DNA from: Sphingobacteriales bacterium | GTDB lineage: Bacteria > Bacteroidota > Bacteroidia > Chitinophagales > Chitinophagaceae | NCBI GenBank assembly: GCA_004144175.1 | Contig: SEFT01000016.1 | Coordinates: forward strand, 1 to 64,000 | Direction of reading: 5' to 3' | DNA length: 64,000 nt | Shown: positions 37,649 to 44,810 of the stretch, piece after piece | Position numbering within the stretch: the stretch's first letter is position 1 | Layout: each line of letters begins with the position of its first letter | Notes under the pieces: generated by a model | The model's database searches: none | The model's input: only the letters and a program-made list of their open reading frames with translations | Told to the model about the DNA's origin: nothing | Program-made: the position numbers and the translations under genes

Positions 37649-38338
37649 ATGCATTCTGTATCTGTTGGGTTTAGTGTGGCTTCGGTTGCAATAGGTGTCT
37701 TATTTATTGCCCTCTTCAGCCATATCAAAGATTTTTTGAAAGACCAGACTACGGCAAACCCTGTGCGCCCATATAGCCTGGGCCGCAGCATTATGTTCTA
37801 CTGGACGGTTATTGTGGTTTTCTCGCTCTGCTACCTCGGCATTACGCTCGACCAGATGCCTACGTTGGACAACAGCGTACTGTTATTGATGGGCATCGTA
37901 GTAGGTACATCGGGCACAGCAAGGGTAATTGACTATGTACAGATAGGAAACGGCGTAAAGCGCCACCAGGACGATGGCAGCCAGGGCTTCCTGCTCGACA
38001 TCATATCCGACCAGAACGGACTAAGCATACACCGCTTTCAGCACGTAATATTCAATATTGTATATGGCGCATACTTTGTTGCTTACACTATAGGCGATCA
38101 TGCTATGCCCATATTTTCAGACACCGTACTCGGCTTGTTGGGTATCAGCTCGGGTGCATATGCCCTATTGAAGATCCCCGAAAATCCGCAGACACCTGCT
38201 CCGCCGCAGCCCGCCCCGCAAGCTATGCCGCAGCCAACCGCAACCAATGCAGGCATGATACAACCAAGCGTACAGCCTATAGCAACGGTGCCTATGCAGC
38301 CTGTGGCTGGCACAGATACAGTGCAGACACCTGCTTAA
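37649..38338 (+). CDS. Hypothetical membrane protein with Pro/Gln-rich tail
   Basis: 229 residues. About five hydrophobic segments lie in residues 5-175 (for example SVGFSVASVAIGVLFIALF, SIMFYWTVIVVFSLCYLGI and VLLLMGIVVGTSG). From residue 178 a proline/glutamine/alanine/threonine-rich tail (PQTPAPPQPAPQAMPQP) of about 50 residues looks disordered. No family recognised. Followed by a perfect palindromic terminator. Confidence 0.7.
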   Translation: MHSVSVGFSVASVAIGVLFIALFSHIKDFLKDQTTANPVRPYSLGRSIMFYWTVIVVFSLCYLGITLDQMPTLDNSVLLLMGIVVGTSGTARVIDYVQIGNGVKRHQDDGSQGFLLDIISDQNGLSIHRFQHVIFNIVYGAYFVAYTIGDHAMPIFSDTVLGLLGISSGAYALLKIPENPQTPAPPQPAPQAMPQPTATNAGMIQPSVQPIATVPMQPVAGTDTVQTPA

Positions 38339-38360
38339 TAGCAAAGAACGAACGACCTGC

Positions 38361-38406
38361 TTAATATAAAAAACACCGGCTGATCAGCCGGTGTTTTTTA
38401 TATTAA
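38361..38406. terminator. 46-bp perfect palindrome acting as bidirectional terminator
   Basis: Arms 38361-38383 and 38384-38406 are exactly complementary with no spacer (centre CACCGGCTGATCAGCCGGTG). A-rich and T-rich outer flanks give a terminator in both directions between convergent genes. Confidence 0.9.
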
Positions 38407-38428
38407 TATGTGCTTTAAGCTCTGCTTG

Positions 38429-39262
38429 TTATGGTACTATGAAAGGGTCCATAATGATTTTCAGATCAGCTTCGAGCAATGGCTCGTCGAATGCTTCGGT
38501 TACCTGTGCTTCCGAAACTGCGTATCCGCCTACACTCTCCAGCGACCTGCTACCCTGTATATCCAGGTTCTCGCCTTTGTAGGTATGCTGTACAAAGTTG
38601 TTTTGTATAGTAGTAATGTCGCTGTTAGCGTAGGTTACCCATGGTTTCACCGGTGCCCCCATTCGCCTGCGCTCCATACGGATAAAGGCCGCATGTTTCG
38701 CCTCTATAGAATGTATGCGCATGGCATCTTCTATTATTCCCGTAACATTTATCCTGGGCAACTGTCCCTTATATGCTCTCACGGCAGTGTCTTCAAACAC
38801 CTGCGCCAGCGTCAAAAAGTCGTTGTAGTTATTAAATGCGTTACCGAATTCGCCAGCGCCGGTGCCGTACCCGCCCGAAAAATCAAAATTGGGCATATCG
38901 GGCTTAATGCCGGAAGTACTCATCAGGAAGTCTGACAGAAACCTCACGTGGCGGTTTTCATCCTCAGCCAGTTTCCGGATGGCATTATGGTGCGCACCGG
39001 GATAGTTGTTGATAGAGGCTACAGCTACACCATAGAAACCAGCCTCCAGATACTCAAACCTAAGCAGCACCGAAAGTGTTTCATACAGTACGTCTGTATT
39101 CTTACCATAAGCTTTTTTGAACATAGAGCCCAGCGCAAGCGGCAAAGCAGCAACGGCTACTTTAGAAGTGAAGCTTTTGAGGATATGACGCCTGGGGCTT
39201 ATCTTTTCGAATACCTCGGGGTCAGCTTCATGAATTATATTGAGTACTTTCTTGAAATCCAT
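38429..39262 (-). CDS. Ferritin-like domain protein with intact di-iron ligands
   Basis: 277 residues. A twin-arginine-like stretch (SPRRHILKSFTSKVAVAALPLALG, about 22-45) suggests export. The four-helix ferritin-like domain has E (LLRFEYLEAGFY), ExxH (EDENRHVRFL), E (VFEDTAVRAY) and ExxH (HSIEAKHAAFI), so all expected carboxylate and histidine ligands are present. Its biochemical role (oxidase, stress protection or iron handling) is unknown. It lies 18 nt after a paralogous gene on the same strand. Confidence 0.85.
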   Translation of the reverse strand: MDFKKVLNIIHEADPEVFEKISPRRHILKSFTSKVAVAALPLALGSMFKKAYGKNTDVLYETLSVLLRFEYLEAGFYGVAVASINNYPGAHHNAIRKLAEDENRHVRFLSDFLMSTSGIKPDMPNFDFSGGYGTGAGEFGNAFNNYNDFLTLAQVFEDTAVRAYKGQLPRINVTGIIEDAMRIHSIEAKHAAFIRMERRRMGAPVKPWVTYANSDITTIQNNFVQHTYKGENLDIQGSRSLESVGGYAVSEAQVTEAFDEPLLEADLKIIMDPFIVP

Positions 39263-39280
39263 TGTTTAAGAACTTTTTCT

Positions 39281-39979
39281 TTAGTAACCGAATGATGCGC
39301 TTGACAGTTTTGTATACAGGTAACCACTCGCGTAGTCGAGAATGGTCTGCGAGGGCAGTTGCTGGTCCATACCGTTTTCGTTAGCTGTGTCAGCAAAGCT
39401 GCCGGGCGCTATCATTTCGTGTATGTAAGCGTTATGCCTGCATTTTACCGACGCCATCTTGGTAGTAACGCCTTTCCATTCCTGCGAGATGGTACGGCCT
39501 ATTACCCGGTTATAAGCCATTACCGAGATGTCTGTTATCCTGCTGGCATGCTCCAGCACTTCGCCTTTGTTGGTAAAGTTGATGCCTTCCAGTTTTACTT
39601 CCAGTTCGGGTTTTGCCTGGTTGCCCAATAGCGATTTCATCAGCTCGCGGTGGGCGATGCAATGCGCACGCATATCGTCAAACAATTGGGTATCGCTATC
39701 CATGCCTATAAAAGGCGAAGCCATCACTTTGGTAAAGAATGCAGCCGATATCTGGTCGGTGATGTATAGCATATTAGCTCCACCTATATCGCTACTGCCA
39801 AGATCCAGTACATTTTCGGCAGGTATTACTTGTTTATCGTCATCATCGTTGTTGCAGGATGCCATGAGCATACCTGCCCCTGCCAGTGCGCCGGCATAGG
39901 TTAAGAATCGCCTGCGGGACAGGCCATCGGTAGCATTAAGCGCTGCTATATTGGCTTTGTCCATGATCTCTTCTTGCAT
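39281..39979 (-). CDS. Ferritin-like paralogue with substituted di-iron ligands, Tat lipoprotein
   Basis: Starts at MQEEIMDKAN (ATG 39979; 39964 is possible). A Tat motif SRRRFLTYAGALAGAGMLMASC carries a lipobox cysteine, so the protein is probably a folded-exported lipoprotein. Aligned helix by helix with the downstream paralogue, the two histidines are kept (CIAHREL, KCRHNAYI). The carboxylate positions are replaced: none in helix 1, Cys for Glu in helix 2, Thr in helix 3 and Lys in helix 4. It is therefore probably not a di-iron enzyme by itself and may pair with its paralogue 18 nt downstream. Confidence 0.82.
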   Translation of the reverse strand: MQEEIMDKANIAALNATDGLSRRRFLTYAGALAGAGMLMASCNNDDDDKQVIPAENVLDLGSSDIGGANMLYITDQISAAFFTKVMASPFIGMDSDTQLFDDMRAHCIAHRELMKSLLGNQAKPELEVKLEGINFTNKGEVLEHASRITDISVMAYNRVIGRTISQEWKGVTTKMASVKCRHNAYIHEMIAPGSFADTANENGMDQQLPSQTILDYASGYLYTKLSSASFGY

Positions 39980-40284
39980 AGTTTTTCTTTTATAAAAATA
40001 TAGAAGCCTCGGTTGAAACAATATCCGTACAGCACCTCTTTGCAGACGTGCCGGTAAGTAAATCTAATATATGTTCTTTGGTTTTCATAGCGTTTACGCG
40101 AAAATTAGTTTTTGGCAGGTAGGTGCCTCCCCTGCCGCATAAAGTGCTATGAACAGGTAGTTGCAAGGAGGGGGTTAGTTGTCAGGTCGAAGCGAAAGGC
40201 TCCGACCAATGAGGTTTGCAATTCTTCGACCTGTCATAACGGACGGTTTTTAACCTTTCTGTTCTCCGGTACTTTTAGCTAACC
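39980..40284. other. Intergenic region with competing hairpin arms
   Basis: 305 nt between the anti-sigma gene and the ferritin-like pair. CAGGTCGAAG (40183-40192) can pair perfectly with CTTCGACCTG (40224-40233). GGTCGAAGC (40185-40193) can alternatively pair with GCTCCGACC (40199-40207, one wobble). The two structures exclude each other. Confidence 0.5.
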
Positions 40285-40938
40285 CTACAACGTCACGAAC
40301 GAAAATCTTTTCGTGATACTGTCATCGCCAAGGCTGGTGCCCCTGGTGTCGCTCGACTTTCTTTCAATGGTTTGTGGTGTTACAATGGTAATATCCATAT
40401 TGCCGGCAGGTGGCAGTTGCCTGGCATCCGTTGCCGCAACGGCAGGTTCCCCTACCTGAGGTGCATCGGCTTTTTCTTTTTGTTTCGGCGCTGCCGTTAT
40501 ATAAACAGTATCGTACACCGTTACGGTACCAGCCTGTTGGGCATGGGTCAGGTATACGGTATCAGTACTCGTAATAATTTTGGCGGTACTTACCTTTCGG
40601 TACAGTTGAGTAGTAAATACCATAAGCCCGGCCGATACAAAGAACAACAGTATAGCCGCTGCTCTCCATACCGTAGTGGCTGGTTTGAATACTACTGCTT
40701 TTGATTTTTTTTGCTTCATATATTGCAGCAGGCCGTCCTTTATCGCTTCGCGATTTTCTATCTCGGCTACAGGGTTTTGTTGTCGCAATTCCTTGCGTGT
40801 AGCATGCAGGGTAGTGTATTCTTCTTCCGAAAAATATTGCAATGCTTCGGCGCGCTGTGCAGCGCTCAGCGCGTTCAGCTCTTTCTGCTCCAGCCAGTCC
40901 AGTACATGGGCCGGTATTCTTTCTACGTCTTTTTTCAT
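40285..40938 (-). CDS. Probable anti-sigma factor
   Basis: 217 residues. The N-terminal 95 residues are cytosolic and helical (HVLDWLEQKELNALSAAQR). One transmembrane segment follows (about 89-110, RAAAILLFFVSAGLMVFT), then a periplasmic tail rich in Thr/Val (TDTVYLTHAQQAGTVTVYDTVY). Overlapping the ECF sigma gene by 4 nt (ATGA) is the classic arrangement for a membrane anti-sigma factor. It lacks an obvious zinc-binding HxxxCxxC motif. Assignment rests on topology and context. Confidence 0.75.
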   Translation of the reverse strand: MKKDVERIPAHVLDWLEQKELNALSAAQRAEALQYFSEEEYTTLHATRKELRQQNPVAEIENREAIKDGLLQYMKQKKSKAVVFKPATTVWRAAAILLFFVSAGLMVFTTQLYRKVSTAKIITSTDTVYLTHAQQAGTVTVYDTVYITAAPKQKEKADAPQVGEPAVAATDARQLPPAGNMDITIVTPQTIERKSSDTRGTSLGDDSITKRFSFVTL

Positions 40939-41501
40939 TTTCTAAAATCTTTTAAATGGCTACCCAGCTTCTTCAGCAGGTAATAGATGCACGATTTTAC
41001 AGAGCCTTCGGGTATGCCGGTGATATCAGCCACTTCTTTAATGCTTAGCTCCTGCTCAAAACGCAGCAGATAAACCTTTTGCTCTTTATCGCTTAAAGTT
41101 TCCAGCAGCTTTTTTATCTCTTGCTGCAATATCCGTAGGTCGCTTTTGGCTGCAGTAAGCATGGCTACTTCCGTATCGCCTTCGGTATACAGCTGTAACA
41201 AACGGCTATGGGTCTCTTCGTTTCGCAACTGATTTTTGCATGCATTACCCACAACCGTATATATCCAGGTAGAAAACTTCTTTTGCCTGTTAAACCGCTC
41301 GGGCTTTTGTATGATCTTCAGAAATACATCCTGTACTATATCCTCCGCCTGTTCCATACGGCCGACAAGCCCGTATGCATACCATACGAGCTTATCGAAG
41401 TAACGGTCATAAAGCTGCGCAAAAGCCTTTTCATTACCCTTTGCAACGAGCGCCATAAGCTGCTCATCACCCGACTTGCCGATATTATGAAATCCAAACA
41501 C
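40935..41501 (-). CDS. ECF RNA polymerase sigma-70 factor
   Basis: 188 residues with region 2 (AQLYDRYFDKLVWYAYGLVGRMEQAEDIVQDVFLKI, about 32-67) and region 4 helix-turn-helix (LSIKEVADITGIPEGSVKSCIYYLLKKL). It lies 3 nt after the upstream secreted-protein gene and overlaps the anti-sigma gene by 4 nt, so the three form an operon. It probably controls an envelope-related regulon, perhaps including these genes. Confidence 0.93.
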   Translation of the reverse strand: MFGFHNIGKSGDEQLMALVAKGNEKAFAQLYDRYFDKLVWYAYGLVGRMEQAEDIVQDVFLKIIQKPERFNRQKKFSTWIYTVVGNACKNQLRNEETHSRLLQLYTEGDTEVAMLTAAKSDLRILQQEIKKLLETLSDKEQKVYLLRFEQELSIKEVADITGIPEGSVKSCIYYLLKKLGSHLKDFRK

Positions 41502-41504
41502 AGC

Positions 41505-42680
41505 TTATCCTTCGGCTAAATAGGTTTTTACCTTCTCTTCTATCTCTGTGCCATCGCTAATGATGTGTATCTTCTCTTCAATCCATGCCCTGCGTTGGCT
41601 GTCTCCCGATAGCTTATAATGCTCGTACAACTTTAGCATGGGTATTATATAATTCATGTTTATCTGCTTTACCAGGTCGGCAGATATATCAGGACTAAAA
41701 TGCTTATCAAGATAATCCAGTGCATAGAGCTGTTCTATATTTTTTTTCATGAAGGCTATGTTATCGACAGGCACTTTGCTATAACGCATAGACAGCCCGG
41801 TAACATATAGTTCCGACTCAACAGGCGGGTCAGTCTTGTCAGTAAGATACGAAGCTGTGAGCGCTAGGTATAGCGGATACTTCTTGCTGTTATTGGCCAT
41901 ATACCTGATGATGCCCTTATGAAAACGCTGCAGCGCGGCCTCATTGGCACTGTGGGTATTTCCCCAGAGCTTTTCCCAGGGTTCCAAACCTATTTCTTTA
42001 AACACCCTATCACGGTATTCATCTATCTGCATCAGCGATACATTGACGACGTGTACATCCTTACGAATACCCAATGCCTGCAGTGCATAGGCAGGATAGG
42101 TATCGTTGTCGCCCGAAGTTATGAGGATGGCATTAGGTTCCAGACCTATCAGGGTATTGTAGTTGTAGCTGAGCATACCCGCTGACAGGTCGCCGGCTTC
42201 GTACTTCTTTTTGCTATACCGGTCTCTGGCAGCCACATCCCTTTCTATCTCAGCCAGATTTATCATACCGTCGAGGTGCTCTATACGGTTCGAGGCTATC
42301 TCTTCCGCTTTTTTCAGGTATGGTACATATTTCATATCCGAGCCCCCTATCAGCCACTTTATCATGTTGTACTCATAGCTGTGTGGTAACTGCTTCTCCA
42401 TATCAGCAGCTATCTTGTTGAACACCTCATTCTTTTGTTCTTCTGTACGCTTTTCTTCCGGGTTCATGCGCAGCAGCAGCCTGGTAGCATAGTAGTAGTT
42501 ATACCATGCAGCGGCATCTTTAGGATTTTTATCCAGTACTTTTTTCCAGGCTTCTGCCTGCTCTTTATACCAGGTTATAGGGTTCTGCTCGCGGCTGTAT
42601 GGTTGTACTTTTTGTGGCTTCTGTGCGTTCGCTGTCTGCAAAGTGATGCCCACCAAGAGTGCTGTAAGAATATTTTTCAT
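41505..42680 (-). CDS. Exported protein resembling the C-terminal module of DUF2723 proteins
   Basis: 391 residues from MKNILTALLVGITLQTANAQ (ATG 42680). The open frame reaches 42875 but overlaps the DUF4279 gene and lacks a signal there. The central motif GLEPNAILITSGDNDTYPAY followed by GIRKDVHVVNVSLMQIDEYRD is the same as the soluble tail of DUF2723 protein-O-mannosyltransferase-like membrane proteins, here without the membrane part. The rest is helical and TPR-like (AWKKVLDKNPKDAAAWYNYYYATRLLLRMNPEEK). Probably periplasmic. First gene of the sigma/anti-sigma operon; role unknown. Confidence 0.75.
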   Translation of the reverse strand: MKNILTALLVGITLQTANAQKPQKVQPYSREQNPITWYKEQAEAWKKVLDKNPKDAAAWYNYYYATRLLLRMNPEEKRTEEQKNEVFNKIAADMEKQLPHSYEYNMIKWLIGGSDMKYVPYLKKAEEIASNRIEHLDGMINLAEIERDVAARDRYSKKKYEAGDLSAGMLSYNYNTLIGLEPNAILITSGDNDTYPAYALQALGIRKDVHVVNVSLMQIDEYRDRVFKEIGLEPWEKLWGNTHSANEAALQRFHKGIIRYMANNSKKYPLYLALTASYLTDKTDPPVESELYVTGLSMRYSKVPVDNIAFMKKNIEQLYALDYLDKHFSPDISADLVKQINMNYIIPMLKLYEHYKLSGDSQRRAWIEEKIHIISDGTEIEEKVKTYLAEG

Positions 42681-42760
42681 GCGGTAATGCTTTTTACAAA
42701 TTCTTATACACGCAGAGTTGTATGCAGGTTCAATCAGAGAGCTATAAAGTTTTTTGCAAT

Positions 42761-42790
42761 GTTCTGGATGCTTCGTAGGACATCCTGAAC
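42761..42790 (+). repeat. REP-like palindromic element, copy A (diverged)
   Basis: GGATG-CTTCGTAGGA-CATCC with outer GTTC/GAAC arms. Diverged member of the family seen at 43325, 59117 and 60862; same orientation as the 59117 copy. Confidence 0.6.
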
Positions 42791-42825
42791 GCGAGATAGA
42801 ACGCCGTTTTCCGACCAGACCACCT

Positions 42826-43272
42826 CTAGTACTTCCTTCTACGCCGCTTTTTTTTCGACCTAAAGAACATGTCATTATATAAAGACATGTCTATGCTTAA
42901 TTCTAATTCACCGACAAGTTTTAATAACTCGGGTGGCAGGTGTAGGGTACTGGTCCAGTTAGCCATTTTATGCTCTATACCAAAATCCAGGTTGGCATAC
43001 TCTACTCCGGGTACTTCGCGTACACGTTGCAACTTTTCGTAATTGTCTTGCAAAAAAGTCAGTACTTCCTGCACTTGCCCTTTGAAGTTGTCAAATCCTG
43101 CTTCAGTAATGCTTCTTGACACAATGGAATAAGGTAGGACACGAATATAAGGAGGTCGCTTAAGTTTCCTTTCGTGGCCTTTTCGCCTTATATCAAACGA
43201 ATGAAAACCGGTATGTTGTACAAATGCATCGGGGTCAAGGTCATGACCTATAAAACTCAAATTGCAACTCAT
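42826..43272 (-). CDS. DUF4279 domain protein
   Basis: 148 residues. The N-terminal LSFIGHDLDPDAFVQHTGFHSFDIRRKGHE matches the DUF4279 start (usually FxIxGxxLDPDEITxxLG...KG), and the rest fits that short alpha/beta family. The C-terminus is a basic run (RSKKKRRRRKY). DUF4279 proteins are often found singly near toxin/immunity loci, but no toxin is visible here, so no role is assigned. The gene is bracketed by REP-like copies A and B. Confidence 0.65.
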   Translation of the reverse strand: MSCNLSFIGHDLDPDAFVQHTGFHSFDIRRKGHERKLKRPPYIRVLPYSIVSRSITEAGFDNFKGQVQEVLTFLQDNYEKLQRVREVPGVEYANLDFGIEHKMANWTSTLHLPPELLKLVGELELSIDMSLYNDMFFRSKKKRRRRKY

Positions 43273-43324
43273 TGATACAAATGTATAAGCTTTAAGATTC
43301 TGTTGCGATGTAGGCTAATATTAG

Positions 43325-43353
43325 TCGGGATGCCCTGCGGAACATCCTCGAAC
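43325..43353 (-). repeat. REP-like palindromic element, copy B
   Basis: GGATG-CCCTGCGGAA-CATCC. Shares 20 nt exactly with copy D at 60862. A half-element CATCCCGAACGAC follows at 43384-43396. Confidence 0.75.
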
Positions 43354-43431
43354 GACAGTCAACAGTATTTTGCATTATTTAATACATCCCGAACGACATT
43401 GAGAGCATTCGGACAACATAGCTTTAGTATA

Positions 43432-43439
43432 TATCTTTG
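43432..43439 (+). promoter_or_regulatory. Possible -7 element (TATCTTTG)
   Basis: Exact TAnnTTTG match 4 nt before the ATG at 43444. If used, the transcript would start at or near the start codon. Confidence 0.35.
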
Positions 43440-43443
43440 CAAT

Positions 43444-43773
43444 ATGAATACTAAAGTGTTTGCATTAATGCCGTGTGTTATAGGTATTTCTAGCATAATC
43501 TTCTTTAGATACATAATTAAAAAGAAAATGAAGGAAACTATTTCCACCTATCATTTCAATGGAATTATTACAAATAGTTATTTGAGTTCTCGCAATCATG
43601 CAGAGCCGATAATAATTATTGATGGTTGGCGTGACATCAAAACCCATTCGTACCAACTTTATAAGCAAGCGGATAAAGGTGATTCAATTGCAAAAGTTAA
43701 AGGCACAATGGAGTATATACTTGTGAAAAAGAACGGATCAACTATTATTGAAGCGGATAGATTAGAGTACTAA
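43444..43773 (+). CDS. Hypothetical single-helix membrane protein
   Basis: 109 residues from MNTKVFALMPCVIGISS (ATG 43444; an upstream frame to 43303 runs through REP copy B and is not credible). One N-terminal transmembrane segment (about 5-23) is followed by a basic KKKMK and a small soluble region with beta-strand character (SYLSSRNHAEPIIIIDGWRD). Notably AT-rich compared with its neighbours, suggesting separate origin. No family recognised. Confidence 0.5.
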   Translation: MNTKVFALMPCVIGISSIIFFRYIIKKKMKETISTYHFNGIITNSYLSSRNHAEPIIIIDGWRDIKTHSYQLYKQADKGDSIAKVKGTMEYILVKKNGSTIIEADRLEY

Positions 43774-44321
43774 ATTCGTCATTATTCGGAATGTTCAACA
43801 GTGTTCCAAGCAACTGACCTTCATCTCCACTACACCATATCAAAACCAACCCTGTTTCGCCTTTAGCGAAACTACTACTCTTATTTCGCCTGCCTCATTA
43901 TGCACACCCCTTTTGTTTATGGTATGTGGCAGGTTTCCTACACCTGTACACCCGCTCAACAGCTGCGTAGCGGCAGCTGTACAACCACATAGCACCCAGG
44001 CAGCATCAGCTTAACATCACCTGAACAGCAGCAGAGCAGCAGCTTTACAGCACCGTACGCGAAGGATAAACATACAGGAAACCAATACAATGCCGAAAGT
44101 GAAACCGCAAAATCGTGCAGCATCCAAAATTATCGACGCTCATCAACCCTGAATATCGATTTAGCAGAGAAATAAGGGGTGTACATTCCGCCCCATCCGG
44201 TTGAAAGGCGGCAACTTTGTACCAACTCGATATCATGATGATAACACAAGCATCCTAAACCTAGCCAACCAAATCTAGCCAAACAGCGTAAGTAACAGAT
44301 ATGATCGTCAGTCCACAAAAA
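43774..44321. other. Intergenic region of accessory island 1
   Basis: About 550 nt without a credible gene. It contains the GCTG-rich dispersed repeat (copy 1) and a small palindromic GGAATGTTC...GTGTTCC at about 43789-43809. The low-complexity CAGC-rich part (43949-44054) spuriously opens short frames. Confidence 0.5.
43949..44090 (-). repeat. Dispersed repeat R, copy 1 (minus orientation)
   Basis: On the minus strand 44071-44037 reads GTTTATCCTTCGC, 3 nt, then CGGTGCTGTAAAGCTGCTG, identical at 32 of 35 positions to 58089-58123 on the plus strand. TTGTATTG also recurs 11-16 nt upstream in both. A GCTG-rich tail follows to 43949. Confidence 0.75.
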
Positions 44322-44347
44322 AGCCGGATATCCATAGATATACGGCT
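44322..44347 (-). terminator. Terminator for the leftward small gene at 44377
   Basis: AGCCGGATAT / ATATACGGCT (one mismatch) around CCATAG; on the minus strand the hairpin is followed by TTTTTT. Confidence 0.7.
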
Positions 44348-44376
44348 CGTAATATATTAGCTGGTTAATTCTTGCT

Positions 44377-44616
44377 CTAATTCTTGCCCACTACAAATAC
44401 GAAAGGTACAGTAGTGCGCTCGCGCAGGGCAGTATGTACTTTAGGGGCCTGCTTTATTACCTTATACTTCTGCAGGTCTATCACTTCCAGGTTGTTCGTA
44501 TACAGCCTGGTCACCGTAAGATTGCGCAGGTAGCCCGAAAGGAAAGAAGCTGCGCTCATGTCAGCCGCCATAATGTCTTTGCGGTAGTGTAACCAAACTT
44601 TGTCTTCGCCCCACAT
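44377..44616 (-). CDS. Hypothetical small protein
   Basis: 79 residues from MWGEDKVWLHYRKDIM (ATG 44616; the frame is open further upstream but without a better start). Mixed alpha/beta composition with no signal or membrane segment and a valine/phenylalanine-rich end (TTVPFVFVVGKN). No family recognised. A well-formed terminator 30 nt after its stop supports real leftward transcription. It could be coupled by a divergent promoter to the glycosyltransferase gene. Confidence 0.45.
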   Translation of the reverse strand: MWGEDKVWLHYRKDIMAADMSAASFLSGYLRNLTVTRLYTNNLEVIDLQKYKVIKQAPKVHTALRERTTVPFVFVVGKN

Positions 44617-44810
44617 AGGTAAATGTTTTTTAGTGTGTCCGCTTTGGTCGTTTGTACACTTTGTTGATGTCCGATCCGCAACCGCAGCCTTTAGTGGTAC
44701 TACAACTTTGTGCCAACAACGTAATCCCACTCATTATCAATATGTAAACCAACAGTCTATGGACACTCTTACGCATAGTAAATCATCTACTTCTGTAAAA
44801 ATAAGGATAT

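Noticed and set aside
42681-42875. Upstream extension of the DUF2723-tail protein
   Set aside because: It passes through REP copy A and into the DUF4279 gene; the internal ATG at 42680 starts a clear signal peptide.
43303-43443. N-terminal extension of the 43444 gene
   Set aside because: The extra residues are encoded by REP copy B and its half-element; the ATG at 43444 begins a credible signal/anchor sequence.
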